Below are positions 44,378 to 53,301 of a DNA stretch of 64,000 nt, piece by piece. Made by a program: the position numbers and the translations under genes. The notes under the pieces are model-generated. The model ran no database searches. It saw only the letters and a program-made list of their open reading frames with translations, and was not told the origin of the DNA. Origin of the DNA: Gemmiger sp. An120 (GTDB lineage: Bacteria > Bacillota > Clostridia > Oscillospirales > Ruminococcaceae). The stretch covers positions 1 to 64,000 of the forward strand of contig NZ_NFLN01000005.1 in NCBI RefSeq assembly GCF_002160955.1, in the 5' to 3' direction. Numbering within the stretch: position 1 is the first letter of the stretch; each line of letters opens with the position of its first letter.

Positions 44378-46312
44378 ATGATCAATGTGGATCTGAAAGG
44401 CACGGTACGGCAGTACGAGGCGGGCGTCACCGCCGCCGACGTGGCCAAGAGCATCGGCATGGGCCTGTACAAGAGCGCCTGCGCCGCCAAGGTGAACGGG
44501 GAAGTGTGCGACCTGCGCACCCCGCTGAATAAGGACTGCGCCCTGGAAATCCTGACCTTTGAGGACGAGGGCGGCAAGCATGCTTTCTGGCACACCGCTG
44601 CCCATGTGATGGCCCAGGCGGTGCAGCACCTGTTCCCGGGCGCGCACTTCGGCATCGGCCCCGCGCTGGAAAACGGCTGGTACTACGACATCAAGGCTGA
44701 CCGCACCCTGACCCCGTCCGACTTTGCCGCCATTGAAGCGGAGATGAAGGCCATCGTCAAGGCCGACCTGCCGCTGGAGAAGCGCACCATCACCGTGGAG
44801 GAGGGCCGCCAGATCTTTGCCGGCCAGACCTACAAGCTGGAGCTGCTGGAAGAGTACGCCGAAAAGGGCTGGGAGCTGACCGTGTACCAGCAGGGTGACT
44901 TCACCGACCTGTGCGCCGGCCCCCACCTGATGAGCACCGGCGCCATCAAGGCGGTCAAGCTGACCAAGGTGGCCGCCGCCTACTGGCGCGCCGATGCGTC
45001 CCGGGACAGCCTGGACCGTCTGTACGGCATCGCTTTCCCCAAGGCCAGCCAGCTGGAGGAGTACCTGAAGCAGCAGGAGGAGGCCCTCAAGCGAGACCAC
45101 AACAAGATCGGCCGTGAACTGGAATACTTCACCACCGTGGATGTGATCGGCCAGGGCCTGCCGGTCATGCTGCCCAACGGCGCCCGTGCCATCCAGCTGC
45201 TGCAGCGCTGGGTGGAGGACACCGAGCAGAAGCGGGGCTACCTGCTGACCAAGACCCCGCTGATGGCCAAGCGGGAACTGTACAAGATCAGCGGCCACTG
45301 GGACCACTATCTGGACGGCATGTTCATCCTGGGCGATCCCCACGACGAAACCAAGGAGTGCTTTGCCCTGCGTCCCATGACCTGCCCGTTCCAGTATCAG
45401 GTGTACCTGAACCGCAAGCGCAGCTACCGTGACCTGCCCATGCGCCTGGGTGAGACCTCCACCCTGTTCCGCAACGAGGACTCCGGCGAGATGCACGGCC
45501 TGATCCGTGTGCGTCAGTTCACCATCAGCGAGGGCCACATCGTGCTGCGTCCCGATCAGCTGGAGCAGGAGTTCCGCGGCTGCCTGGAGCTGGCCAAGGA
45601 GATGTTGGAGACCCTGGGCCTGGCCGAGGATGTAAGCTACCGGTTCAGCCAGTGGGACCCCAACCGCAAGGATAAGTACGAGGGCACCGCCGAGCAGTGG
45701 GAGGAAGCCCAGGGCCTGATGAAGAAGATCCTGGATCACCTGGGCCTGGAGTACAAGGTGGGTATCGACGAGGCCGCCTTCTACGGCCCGAAGCTGGATA
45801 TCCAGATCAAGAACGTGTTCGGCAAGGAAGACACCCTGATCACCATCCAGATCGACATGCTGCTGGCCCAGAAGTTCGGCATGGTCTACACCGGCGAGGA
45901 CGGCCAGGAGCACACCCCCTATATCATCCACCGTACCTCCATCGGCTGCTACGAGCGTACCCTGGCCCTGCTGCTGGAGAAGTACGCCGGCGCCCTGCCC
46001 ACCTGGCTGATGCCCACCCAGGTCATGATCGTGCCCATTACCGACCGGCAGCATGACTACGCCCGTGAGCTGAAAGAGAAGCTGGACGCGGCCGGCATCC
46101 GGGTGGAGGCCGACTACCGCAGCGAGAAGATGGGCTACAAGATCCGCGAGGCCCAGCTGAAGAAGATCCCCTATATGCTGGTGGTTGGCGACAAGGAGAT
46201 GGAGAACGGCCAGGTAGCCGTGCGCGCCCGCAAGGAAGAAAAGGGCGGCGTCATGAGCGTGGAGGACTTCATCGCCCAGATCCGCGCCGAGATCGACAGC
46301 AAAGAGCGGTAA
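44378..46312 (+). CDS. thrS: threonine--tRNA ligase
   Basis: Charges tRNA-Thr. The 644 residues comprise a TGS domain (about 1-62), the editing SAD domain with HTAAHVMAQAV near 68, the class II catalytic core with FRNEDSGEMHGLIRVRQF as motif 2 and zinc ligands (Cys in ALRPMTCPFQ, later His residues), and an anticodon-binding domain (MPTQVMIVPITDRQ onward). The ATG follows ATGGAGGAAACGAC. Expression is controlled by the T-box upstream. It is followed by a bidirectional terminator. Confidence 0.97.
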   Translation: MINVDLKGTVRQYEAGVTAADVAKSIGMGLYKSACAAKVNGEVCDLRTPLNKDCALEILTFEDEGGKHAFWHTAAHVMAQAVQHLFPGAHFGIGPALENGWYYDIKADRTLTPSDFAAIEAEMKAIVKADLPLEKRTITVEEGRQIFAGQTYKLELLEEYAEKGWELTVYQQGDFTDLCAGPHLMSTGAIKAVKLTKVAAAYWRADASRDSLDRLYGIAFPKASQLEEYLKQQEEALKRDHNKIGRELEYFTTVDVIGQGLPVMLPNGARAIQLLQRWVEDTEQKRGYLLTKTPLMAKRELYKISGHWDHYLDGMFILGDPHDETKECFALRPMTCPFQYQVYLNRKRSYRDLPMRLGETSTLFRNEDSGEMHGLIRVRQFTISEGHIVLRPDQLEQEFRGCLELAKEMLETLGLAEDVSYRFSQWDPNRKDKYEGTAEQWEEAQGLMKKILDHLGLEYKVGIDEAAFYGPKLDIQIKNVFGKEDTLITIQIDMLLAQKFGMVYTGEDGQEHTPYIIHRTSIGCYERTLALLLEKYAGALPTWLMPTQVMIVPITDRQHDYARELKEKLDAAGIRVEADYRSEKMGYKIREAQLKKIPYMLVVGDKEMENGQVAVRARKEEKGGVMSVEDFIAQIRAEIDSKER

Positions 46313-46333
46313 TCTCTATACCTTATAGAATAG

Positions 46334-46368
46334 AAAAGGGAGGAACCCGGACGGGTTCCTCCCTTTTT
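46334..46368. terminator. bidirectional terminator between thrS and the SDR gene
   Basis: A 15-bp stem (46334-46348 with 46353-46367) with a 4-base loop. The left arm starts AAAA and the right arm ends TTTTT, so it works for both convergent genes. Confidence 0.85.
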
Positions 46369-46371
46369 CTG

Positions 46372-47220
46372 TCAAAACTGCAGCGCCCGTACCAGCGCCT
46401 CGGCGCTGTCCGCGAACCGTATCCCCGCGGCCCGGGTTTTGGACGGGTCCATCCGCAGTTCCCGGGGCGGGTAGTCCTTGGGCCGGGCCAGCCCCGGATC
46501 CGCGCCCAGCGCCGCCAGACCTCGCCGGGCCAGTTCGCAGATGGGCAGCCCGGCCTCGTTGGGGCTGCCCCAGTTCCACACCCCGCCCGGCAGATCAAAG
46601 GCAGCGGGCAGGTTGGCCAGCAGTTCCCACACGTCGGTCACGCCCCGCCGGTCGGCGGCGGCAAACTCTGTGCTCTGGCTGCTTTGCGCCATCCGCCGCA
46701 GCGTCTGGGCCAGATCGCCCCGGCGGCAGGGATAGGGCCGGGCATCGTACAGCCAGGTCAGCCGCAGACTCACTGCGCCCGGGGCCAGCGCTGCACAAAG
46801 GCTTTCGGCGGCCAGCTTCTGCTGCCCATAGGGCTGCACCGGGGCGCAGGGCTCTTCCTCTTTATAAGGGCCGCCGTTTTCCCGGCCCGGCCGCCCCAGG
46901 TACACCTGGTCGGAACTGCAGAACACCAGCCGGGCCCCAACCTTGCCGCAGGCCTCAGCAATCAGCCGGGTGCCCTCCACATTGATCCGCTCGCTGCCCG
47001 CCGGGTCAGCGGCGCAGGCGCCCACGTCGGATACCGCCGCCGTGTGCAGCACCCGGGTGGGGCCAAATTCCCGGAACACCCGTTCCACCGCCGCCGGGTC
47101 GGTCAGATCCATCTCCCGGCGGCCCACCGCCTGTACCTGCCAGCCGCGCCGGGCGGAAAAGTATTCCGCTGCCCGGCTGCCCAGAAATCCGTTTGCCCCG
47201 GTAATCAGAAGCCGTTCCAT
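46372..47220 (-). CDS. RmlD-like NAD(P)-dependent sugar-nucleotide reductase/epimerase
   Basis: An extended short-chain dehydrogenase, 282 residues. The cofactor-binding LLITGANGFLGSRAAEYF is at the N-terminus, followed by LHTAAVSDVGACAADP and a SSDQVYLG segment. The active-site YxxxK appears as YGQQKLAAE near residue 150. The pattern is closest to dTDP-4-dehydrorhamnose reductase (RmlD/RfbD), but no other rhamnose gene is nearby, so the substrate is open. Its promoter faces the palindrome-rich region before the amino-acid transporter. Confidence 0.82.
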   Translation of the reverse strand: MERLLITGANGFLGSRAAEYFSARRGWQVQAVGRREMDLTDPAAVERVFREFGPTRVLHTAAVSDVGACAADPAGSERINVEGTRLIAEACGKVGARLVFCSSDQVYLGRPGRENGGPYKEEEPCAPVQPYGQQKLAAESLCAALAPGAVSLRLTWLYDARPYPCRRGDLAQTLRRMAQSSQSTEFAAADRRGVTDVWELLANLPAAFDLPGGVWNWGSPNEAGLPICELARRGLAALGADPGLARPKDYPPRELRMDPSKTRAAGIRFADSAEALVRALQF

Positions 47221-47243
47221 ACCGCAGCCCTCCTTTTTTGGTC

Positions 47244-47273
47244 AGTATACCCGCTGCCGGCACTGCCCGTCAA
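47244..47273 (-). promoter_or_regulatory. promoter of the SDR gene
   Basis: On the minus strand there is a TTGACG -35 (47268-47273) and TATACT -10 (47244-47249) with an 18-base spacer. It ends about 25 bases before the start codon, which has GGAGGG in front. Confidence 0.75.
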
Positions 47274-47285
47274 TCCTGTATTTCC

Positions 47286-47309
47286 TGCATATATGCATAA
47301 AATATGCAT
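47286..47309. promoter_or_regulatory. overlapping TGCAT palindromes
   Basis: TGCATATATGCA (47286-47297) is a perfect 12-base palindrome and overlaps ATGCATA-AAA-TATGCAT (47293-47309). They lie just upstream of the SDR -35 box and about 85 bases upstream of the ABC-transporter promoter. Likely regulator-binding sites; the regulator is not identified. Confidence 0.5.
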
Positions 47310-47393
47310 GATAATTCGCTTGGTTAAAGTGAATTGCAGGATATTGCACAGAAAAATCAGGAAAATAAGAGGATAGTTCGGCTGCTTTACCTA

Positions 47394-47422
47394 TTGCAAA
47401 TGCATGAATATTCATGTATACT
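47394..47422 (+). promoter_or_regulatory. promoter of the amino-acid ABC operon with palindromic spacer
   Basis: TTGCAA -35 (47394-47399) and TATACT -10 (47417-47422) with a 17-base spacer. The spacer contains a perfect 14-base palindrome CATGAATATTCATG (47403-47416), which a repressor could occupy to block RNA polymerase. A further TGCATATA follows at 47422-47429. Confidence 0.7.
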
Positions 47423-47463
47423 GCATATACAGTCAAACGCGACTGGAAAGGATGGGATCAATC

Positions 47464-48402
47464 ATGAAAAAGGTATTCGCTATTGTTTGTGCGCTGACTC
47501 TGCTGGTCAGCCTGCTGGCCGGCTGCGGCAATGCTGCTTCCGGCTCCGAAACTGGTTCTTCTGCTGCCACCGGCAGCAGCGCCGCCGCCGGGGATTCTTC
47601 CGCTGCTGAGGAGAAGCCCGAAGGCTGGTGGAAGGAAGAACTGACCACCGTCACCGACGGTAAGCTCACCGTGGCTACCAGCCCGGACTTCGCCCCCTAC
47701 GAATTCTACGCCATCGACGAGAACGGCAACGCCCAGCTGGCCGGTTTTGATATGGCCCTGGCGCAGTACATCGCCGATTATCTGGGCCTGACCCTGGAAG
47801 TCATCCCCATGGACTTTGACGGCGTGCTGGCTGAAGTGACCGCCGGCAACGTGGACCTGGGTATGGCCGGCCTGAGCCCGGACCCTGACCGTATGGAGGC
47901 TATGGACTTCTCCGACATCTACTACCAGGGCGGCCAGTCTCTGGTGACCGTGCAGGCCAACAAGGACAAGTGGTCCTCCCTGGCCGACCTGAACGACGCT
48001 TCCCTGAGCATCGGCGCTCAGCTGGGCTCCATCCAGTATGACCTGGCTATGGAGAACACCCCCGACGCCGACGTGGTGACCCTGGCGAAGGTGACCGACG
48101 TGATCGCCGACCTGCTGGGCGACAAGCTGGACGCCGCTTTCATTGAAACCGTGGTGGCCGAGAGCTATCAGAAGAACTACCCTGACCTGTACATTGCTTT
48201 CGACGTGCCCTACGAGGTGGAGGGTTCCTCCATCGGCGTGGTCAAGGGCAACGAAGCCCTGCTGGCCGGCGTGAACGAGGCCATTGCCGCCGCCCTGGCT
48301 GACGGCAGCATGGACACCTTCGTGGCCGAGGCCAACGAACTGGCTTCCGGCGAGACCTACGAGGGCCTGCTGGAGGATGCCAGCGCCTCCTCTGCCGCCT
48401 GA
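47464..48402 (+). CDS. amino-acid ABC transporter substrate-binding lipoprotein
   Basis: A 312-residue secreted lipoprotein. The signal peptide ends with LLAGC (lipidated Cys21), followed by a Ser/Ala-rich linker and a family 3 solute-binding domain: LTVATSPDFAPYEFYAIDE, GFDMALAQYIADYLGLTLEV, GNVDLGMAGLSPDPDR and LGSIQYDLAMENTPDADVV. These are typical of polar amino-acid receptors; the ligand is not determinable by eye. The ATG at 47464 follows AAAGGATGGG. It is first in an operon with permease, ATPase and an amidohydrolase. Confidence 0.92.
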   Translation: MKKVFAIVCALTLLVSLLAGCGNAASGSETGSSAATGSSAAAGDSSAAEEKPEGWWKEELTTVTDGKLTVATSPDFAPYEFYAIDENGNAQLAGFDMALAQYIADYLGLTLEVIPMDFDGVLAEVTAGNVDLGMAGLSPDPDRMEAMDFSDIYYQGGQSLVTVQANKDKWSSLADLNDASLSIGAQLGSIQYDLAMENTPDADVVTLAKVTDVIADLLGDKLDAAFIETVVAESYQKNYPDLYIAFDVPYEVEGSSIGVVKGNEALLAGVNEAIAAALADGSMDTFVAEANELASGETYEGLLEDASASSAA

Positions 48403-48427
48403 TTTACCGGCACAGACTTGTATGACC

Positions 48428-48465
48428 GACAATTCCTCTCCGTCCTCCGGCGGGGAGGAATCGTC
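48428..48465 (+). other. intercistronic hairpin
   Basis: GACAATTCCTC (48428 onward) and GGAGGAATCGTC (ending 48465) form an imperfect stem between the substrate-binding gene and the permease gene. There is no T-run. Such structures often stabilise the upstream message so that the binding protein exceeds the permease; inferred here. Confidence 0.4.
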
Positions 48466-48500
48466 ATTCCAGAACGAACCCCCCGAAAGGAGTTTCTGCC

Positions 48501-49286
48501 ATGAGCATTTCTGCCGTCGGCTTTGAAAAGACCTTCCAATACGCCCAGATGTTCAAGGAAGGCATGCTCTGCACGGTCTATCTTTCCCTGTTTACGGTCA
48601 TCCTGGGCTTTATGCTGGCGCTGGTGCTGGCGGTCATGCGGATGAGCAACTTCCGTCCCCTGCGATTCCTGGCCATGACCCCGGACGGCCATATGCGGGA
48701 GGAGGGCTTCCTGGCTGTTGTCAGCCGGTTCAACCCCATCAGCTTTATCGCCGCCGTCTATGTGGAGGTAATCCGGGCTACCCCCATGCTGGTGCAGCTG
48801 TTCATCGTCTATCAGGTGGTGTTCAGCAAGGATGTGATCAACCTGCCTTCGGTCACGGTGCTGGGCTTTCTGAAACTTAACCGTTTCCTGCCCGGCGTGG
48901 TGGCCCTGGCACTGAACTCCGGCGCGTACCTGTCCGAGATCATCCGGGCGGGCATTCAGTCGGTGGACGGGGGCCAGACCGAGGCATCCCGCTCGCTGGG
49001 CCTTAACCAGGGCCAGACCATGCGGTTTATCGTGCTGCCCCAGGCCATCAAGAATATCCTGCCTGCCATCGGCAACGAGTTTGTAACCATCATCAAGGAA
49101 TCCGCCATCACCTACACCATCGGCGTGGCGGATCTGATGGCCGCCGTCAAGGCCGCCCAGGCCGGCACCTTCCTGGTGCTGGAGCCGCTGCTGGTCGTGG
49201 CTGCCCTCTACTTCTGCCTGACCTTCCCCACCAGCAAGATCATTGCCTATTTTGAAAGGAGGATGCGCCGTGGCGACCGTCGATAA
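48501..49286 (+). CDS. amino-acid ABC transporter permease
   Basis: A 261-residue inner-membrane permease of the HisMQ/GlnP type. It begins with the [20 protein letters not shown] helix (as 20 residues), and has [20 protein letters not shown] and the EAA-type loop [20 protein letters not shown] that contacts the ATPase. A homodimer is likely as only one permease gene is present. It follows the binding-protein gene by about 100 bases, with GAAAGGAGTTTCTGCC as ribosome binding site, and overlaps the ATPase gene by 17 bases. Confidence 0.93.
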   Translation: MSISAVGFEKTFQYAQMFKEGMLCTVYLSLFTVILGFMLALVLAVMRMSNFRPLRFLAMTPDGHMREEGFLAVVSRFNPISFIAAVYVEVIRATPMLVQLFIVYQVVFSKDVINLPSVTVLGFLKLNRFLPGVVALALNSGAYLSEIIRAGIQSVDGGQTEASRSLGLNQGQTMRFIVLPQAIKNILPAIGNEFVTIIKESAITYTIGVADLMAAVKAAQAGTFLVLEPLLVVAALYFCLTFPTSKIIAYFERRMRRGDRR

Positions 49287-50046
49287 TCTGATCCAGGTCA
49301 CAGACCTCAAAAAGCACTACAACCGGGGCGCCATCAAGGCGCTGGACGGCATCACCGTGGACATCAACAAGGGCGACGTGATGGTGGTGATCGGGCCTTC
49401 CGGTTCCGGTAAATCCACCTTCCTGCGCAGCCTGAACCTGATGGAGGAGCCCACCGGCGGCGCCATCGTATTCGACGGGGTGGACATCACCAAGAAAAAG
49501 GTGCGCAACGAGGCCGGCAAGATGGTCAAGCTGGACATCGACAAACACCGTCAGAAGATGGGCATGGTGTTCCAGCATTTCAACCTGTTCCCCCATATGA
49601 CCATTCTGGACAACATGACCCTGGCCCCGGTGAAGGTGCTGCACATGAGCCGACCCGAAGCCGAGGAAAAGGCCAGAAAGCTGCTGGAGCGGGTAGGCCT
49701 GGCCGACCGCGCCGACGCGTACCCCATCCAGCTGTCCGGCGGCCAGAAACAGCGCGTGGCCATTGTGCGCGCGCTGATGATGGAGCCGGAGGTCATGCTG
49801 TTTGACGAGCCCACCAGCGCCCTGGACCCGGAGATGGTCGGCGAAGTGCTGGACGTTATGAAGGAGCTGGCCCGGGAAGGCATGACCATGGTGGTGGTCA
49901 CCCACGAGATGGGCTTTGCCCGTGAAGTGGGCAACCGGGTGCTGTTCATGGCGGACGGCAAGCTGCTGGAACAGGGCACCCCTGCCGATATCTTTGAGCA
50001 TCCCCAGCACCCCCGTCTGCGGGAGTTTTTGAGCAAGGTGCTGTGA
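49270..50046 (+). CDS. amino-acid ABC transporter ATP-binding protein
   Basis: A 258-residue ABC ATPase of the GlnQ/HisP type. Walker [17 protein letters not shown]-loop [12 protein letters not shown], signature [17 protein letters not shown], Walker [16 protein letters not shown] and the switch His in [12 protein letters not shown] are all present. The start is GTG at 49270 after AAAGGAGGATGCGCC, inside the permease 3' end. An in-frame upstream ATG (49243) is before the ribosome binding site and rejected. Confidence 0.95.
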   Translation: MATVDNLIQVTDLKKHYNRGAIKALDGITVDINKGDVMVVIGPSGSGKSTFLRSLNLMEEPTGGAIVFDGVDITKKKVRNEAGKMVKLDIDKHRQKMGMVFQHFNLFPHMTILDNMTLAPVKVLHMSRPEAEEKARKLLERVGLADRADAYPIQLSGGQKQRVAIVRALMMEPEVMLFDEPTSALDPEMVGEVLDVMKELAREGMTMVVVTHEMGFAREVGNRVLFMADGKLLEQGTPADIFEHPQHPRLREFLSKVL

Positions 50047-50063
50047 ACCGAGGCGAACCCACA

Positions 50064-51509
50064 ATGGAACAAACGAACAAACAGGCCGCCCTGGCGGCCA
50101 TTGACCGGTACGCGGACCGGATCTGCCGCCTGAGCGACGCGATCTGGGATTTTGCGGAACTGAGCCTGCAGGAGCATCGCTCCGCCGAGCTTTACTGCAC
50201 CGAGCTGGAACAGCTGGGCTTTGCGGTGGAGCGGGGCGTGGCCGGCATCGACACCGCGTTCTGTGCCCGGTGGGGCAGCGGTAAACCGGTGATCGGCATT
50301 CTGGCCGAGTACGACGCGCTGAGCGGGCTGTCCCAGCAGGCGGGCGCCACCGAACCTGTGCCCCGCACCCCGGGCGGCTGCGGCCACGGCTGCGGCCACA
50401 ACCTGCTGGGGGCGGGCAGCATGGCTGCCGCGGTGGCCATCAAGGAATATCTGCAGGCCACCGGCCGCCCCGGCACGGTGGAGTTCTACGGCTGCCCCGG
50501 TGAAGAGGGCGGCGCCGCCAAGGCTTTCATGGCCCGGGACAACGTCTGGCGCAACCTGGACGCGGCCCTGACCTGGCATCCGGACACGGTGAACGAGGTG
50601 GTCACCGGGTCCACCAACTCCTGCATCCAGACCCAGTATTTCTTCCATGGGCTGGCCGCCCACGCGGCGGGCGAGCCGGAACGGGGCCGCAGCGCCCTGG
50701 ATGCGGTGGAGCTCATGAACATCGGTGTGCAGTTCTTGCGGGAGCACATGGGCGACAAGTGCCGGGTGCACTACGCCATTACCGACGCGGGCGGACGCAG
50801 CCCCAACGTGGTGCAGGCCGAGGCCTCGGTGCTCTACATGGTGCGGTCCAACAAGGTGGCCGAAGCCGTGGAACTGCAGAAGCGGGTGGACGACATTGCG
50901 CAGGGCGCGGCCCTGATGACCGGCACCACCCTGACCAAAAAATTCATCGACGGCCTGGCCGACACGGTGCCCAACCACACGCTGGAGAAGGTGCTGTATG
51001 CCAACTTCCAGGCACTGGGCGTGCCCCACTATACCCCGGAAGAACTGGCCTTTGCGGACAAGCTGGCCGCCACCTGCCCGGCCGGCGCGCCGGTGCCGAG
51101 CATTGCCGCGGCCAACAGCACCGAGCTGGCCAGCCAGGTGCAGGCCATGCAGCAGGCCGCCGGCCATGCCATGAACGAGTTCCTGGCCCCCTATTATGGC
51201 GGCCCGGCCTTTGAGCCCGGCTCCACCGATGTGGGGGATGTGAGCTGGCAGACCCCCACCGGCCAGATCCACCTGGCCTCCTGGCCCAACGGCACCCCCG
51301 GCCACAGCTGGCAGGCGGTCAGCTGCGGCGCCACCGCACTGGCCCACAAGGCTCTGCTGCAGGCGGGCCGGGTTCTGGCCGCCGCCGCCATCGACCTGTA
51401 CGAGCAGCCGGAACTGCTGGCCGCCGCCCGGGCCGAGTTTGAGCAGGCCGCTGCCAGCGGTTATGTATGCCCCATCCCGCCGGACGCAGTTCCCACCCTG
51501 GTGGACTGA
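50064..51509 (+). CDS. M20 family amidohydrolase, AbgB-like
   Basis: A 481-residue zinc amidohydrolase close in length and sequence to p-aminobenzoyl-glutamate hydrolase subunit B. Metal-site motifs include GCGHGCGHNLLGAGS near residue 110, GCPGEEGGAAKA near 150 and LTWHPD near 175. The C-terminal STDVGDVSWQTPTGQIHLA is also family-typical. Following directly on an amino-acid ABC transporter, it probably hydrolyses an imported N-acyl or amide-linked amino acid (inference). It lacks a partner AbgA gene in the window. A terminator follows. Confidence 0.88.
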   Translation: MEQTNKQAALAAIDRYADRICRLSDAIWDFAELSLQEHRSAELYCTELEQLGFAVERGVAGIDTAFCARWGSGKPVIGILAEYDALSGLSQQAGATEPVPRTPGGCGHGCGHNLLGAGSMAAAVAIKEYLQATGRPGTVEFYGCPGEEGGAAKAFMARDNVWRNLDAALTWHPDTVNEVVTGSTNSCIQTQYFFHGLAAHAAGEPERGRSALDAVELMNIGVQFLREHMGDKCRVHYAITDAGGRSPNVVQAEASVLYMVRSNKVAEAVELQKRVDDIAQGAALMTGTTLTKKFIDGLADTVPNHTLEKVLYANFQALGVPHYTPEELAFADKLAATCPAGAPVPSIAAANSTELASQVQAMQQAAGHAMNEFLAPYYGGPAFEPGSTDVGDVSWQTPTGQIHLASWPNGTPGHSWQAVSCGATALAHKALLQAGRVLAAAAIDLYEQPELLAAARAEFEQAAASGYVCPIPPDAVPTLVD

Positions 51510-51534
51510 CCGTTTTCCGGCGACCATCCTTTCC

Positions 51535-51574
51535 CGCGCCCCGGCGTCAGCAGCGCCGGGGCGCGGCCTTTTAT
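51535..51574 (+). terminator. terminator of the ABC/amidohydrolase operon
   Basis: A 12-bp GC-rich stem (51535-51546 with 51554-51565) and 7-base loop, followed by GCCTTTTATC. Confidence 0.75.
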
Positions 51575-51587
51575 CCCGCACAAAAAG

Positions 51588-51624
51588 AGACGCACGGTTT
51601 TGGTTACACAAAAACCGTGCGTCT
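51588..51624. terminator. bidirectional terminator after the DUF378 gene
   Basis: A perfect 14-bp stem (51588-51601 with 51611-51624) and 9-base loop. It has TTCTTG on the plus side and CTTTTTGTG on the minus side, so it ends the minus-strand transcript and backs up the preceding plus-strand terminator. Confidence 0.8.
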
Positions 51625-51637
51625 TTCTTGTATGCGC

Positions 51638-51862
51638 TCAGGCCATGCCGTCGCTTTTGGCATCGTCCGGGCCGGGGGCAAACAGGCCGGGAATAGCGCA
51701 AAGTGCCGCCGCGCCGATCACCGTGAACACGATCCGGCTGATCAGCGACGCGGTGCCGCCGAACAGCCAGCCCACCGCGTCAAAGGTGAACAGACCCATC
51801 AGGCCCCAGTTTATGCCGCCCAGAATCAAAAGCAGCAGACAGATTTTATTGAAGATACCCAC
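51638..51862 (-). CDS. DUF378 family small membrane protein
   Basis: A 74-residue protein with two transmembrane helices. ICLLLLILGGINWGLMGLF is the DUF378 hallmark (GGINWGL), followed by FDAVGWLFGG and a second helix ISRIVFTVIGAAALCAIPGL, then an acidic tail. It starts at GTG 51862, preceded by GGAAGGAGGGAG, which places a real start inside a much longer open frame that runs antisense-like through the neighbouring gene. Function of the family is unknown. It has its own gap and terminator upstream, so it is probably expressed from a separate promoter. Confidence 0.85.
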   Translation of the reverse strand: MGIFNKICLLLLILGGINWGLMGLFTFDAVGWLFGGTASLISRIVFTVIGAAALCAIPGLFAPGPDDAKSDGMA

Positions 51863-51925
51863 GTCAGGTTCTCCCTCCTTCCTTGGCATAGTCTGCCCGG
51901 AAAAGAAAGGGCTTATACCCGGCGC

Positions 51926-51962
51926 ACGCAAAAAAGGCCGCCCCGCGCAAAGCGGGGCGGCC
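51926..51962 (-). terminator. terminator of the membrane cassette copy 2
   Basis: A perfect 11-bp stem (51936-51946 with 51952-51962) and 5-base loop, followed on the minus strand by TTTTTTGCGT. It lies just after the polytopic protein stop. Confidence 0.85.
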
Positions 51963-51972
51963 CTGATACCGT

Positions 51973-53301
51973 TCAGATTTCCCACAGGGAGATGAACTGC
52001 ACGCTCAGAAGAGGCAGCAGGATCACCGCCGCCAGGACTTTCTGCCACAGCTTCTCCAGCCGCAGCCGACGGCCCACCAGCACGCCGCATACCGCCGCCG
52101 CGATGGCGAACAGAAAACCGGTGCGCTCCCCGGATACCGCCGCCGCCGGGGTGAACCCGATGGCCGCCCGGGTGGCAAAGCCGCTCAGCAGTACCGCCAG
52201 CGCCGCAAAGGCCTCCGGGGTGTGGCCCAGCGCGATGTACGCACAGCCGCACACCAGGGCAAAGCAGCCGCACAGCAGCAGAAAGGGAATCCAGGCGGTA
52301 AGCTGGTTGCAGTTGGACACATGCACCGTGCCCACGCCCCGGGCCGCAGCCACCGCGTCCCGCAGCGCCGGAACCAGGTCCTTGTAATGGCGGAACAGCA
52401 GCCCCAGGCTCAGCTCCACCGCCAGCGGCACCAGCGCCGCCGCCCGGTACAGCCAGTTGCGGCTGACCTGCCATACCACCGCCGCCAGAATCATCAGGAA
52501 CAGCGCGTACAGCAGATTCCGGTCCAGGAACATCTCGCCCAGGGCGCCGGATACGCCCGCCTCCACCTTGGACAGGAAGGACTGCATCCCGAAATCCTTG
52601 TAGTAGGATACGATCTCGTTCTCGGTGCGCATGGCCGAACCCGGGCAGGCCAGCATGTAGGCAAGCCCCGCCAGCGCCAGCGCCGCCTCGGCAAAGAACA
52701 GCCGGGGCAGGGGCAGCTTGTGGAATACCCGCCAGCCGCCCCAGCAGGCCAGCAGCAGGATGGCCAGCACCATGGTCTGCTCCATGTTCACCGCGCACAC
52801 CATTCCCAGGATGGCCGCCGCGATGCCCCACCGGCCGCCCCAGCCGTCCAGGGCAAGAAAGCCCAGGCACAGCCCGGCCAGCGGCCACAGGTAGTTCAGG
52901 GTGGTCACCACCCAGCCGGCGGTGCTCAGGTACCACCAGGGATACAGCCAGAGCAGAAATGCCAGCAGCCAGTTTTCCCGGCTGTCGGGGGCGTTCTGTC
53001 CCCGCAGCAGCCGTCCCAGCGCCAGGGCCAGCCCCAGCACCACGGCGCTGTCCGCCAGCCGCCAGACCCAGCGGGGCAGGGTGGAGAAGACGCAGAACAG
53101 CGTCTCGATCACCGTGCGGGAAGACCAGGTCTGGTAATGCTCTATCAGAAATTTCACCAGGGACTGCTGCCCCAGGATGCTGCCGTAAAAAATTTCGTCC
53201 GCGTCCACGATCACCAGGCCCAGATGCCACACCAGCGTCAGCAGACCGAACACAACAAAGGGGGTCAGCGGATTCCGCAGCCCCTGCCGCAATTTGTTCA
53301 T
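51973..53301 (-). CDS. polytopic membrane protein, DUF6056-like (cassette copy 2)
   Basis: 442 residues with about eleven hydrophobic helices. The loop after helix 1 has DADEIFYG and, about 20 residues on, TWSSRTVIETLF; further blocks are NMEQTMVLAILL and LACPGSAMRTENE. These correspond in order and spacing to ADDLRYM, NWSGR, AEQ and APGNGVRS of the protein encoded at 40152-41489. As there, it overlaps an upstream GWA-motif gene by 4 bases (ATGA), with GGGAGG as ribosome binding site. A glycan or lipid-carrier transferase or flippase role is possible but unproven. Confidence 0.75.
   Translation of the reverse strand: MNKLRQGLRNPLTPFVVFGLLTLVWHLGLVIVDADEIFYGSILGQQSLVKFLIEHYQTWSSRTVIETLFCVFSTLPRWVWRLADSAVVLGLALALGRLLRGQNAPDSRENWLLAFLLWLYPWWYLSTAGWVVTTLNYLWPLAGLCLGFLALDGWGGRWGIAAAILGMVCAVNMEQTMVLAILLLACWGGWRVFHKLPLPRLFFAEAALALAGLAYMLACPGSAMRTENEIVSYYKDFGMQSFLSKVEAGVSGALGEMFLDRNLLYALFLMILAAVVWQVSRNWLYRAAALVPLAVELSLGLLFRHYKDLVPALRDAVAAARGVGTVHVSNCNQLTAWIPFLLLCGCFALVCGCAYIALGHTPEAFAALAVLLSGFATRAAIGFTPAAAVSGERTGFLFAIAAAVCGVLVGRRLRLEKLWQKVLAAVILLPLLSVQFISLWEI

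Noticed and set aside
47403-47416. ARG box (ArgR site) in the transporter promoter
   Set aside because: TGAAT and ATTCA directly adjoin, whereas ArgR sites have about four bases between the half-sites; the palindrome is kept as an unassigned operator.
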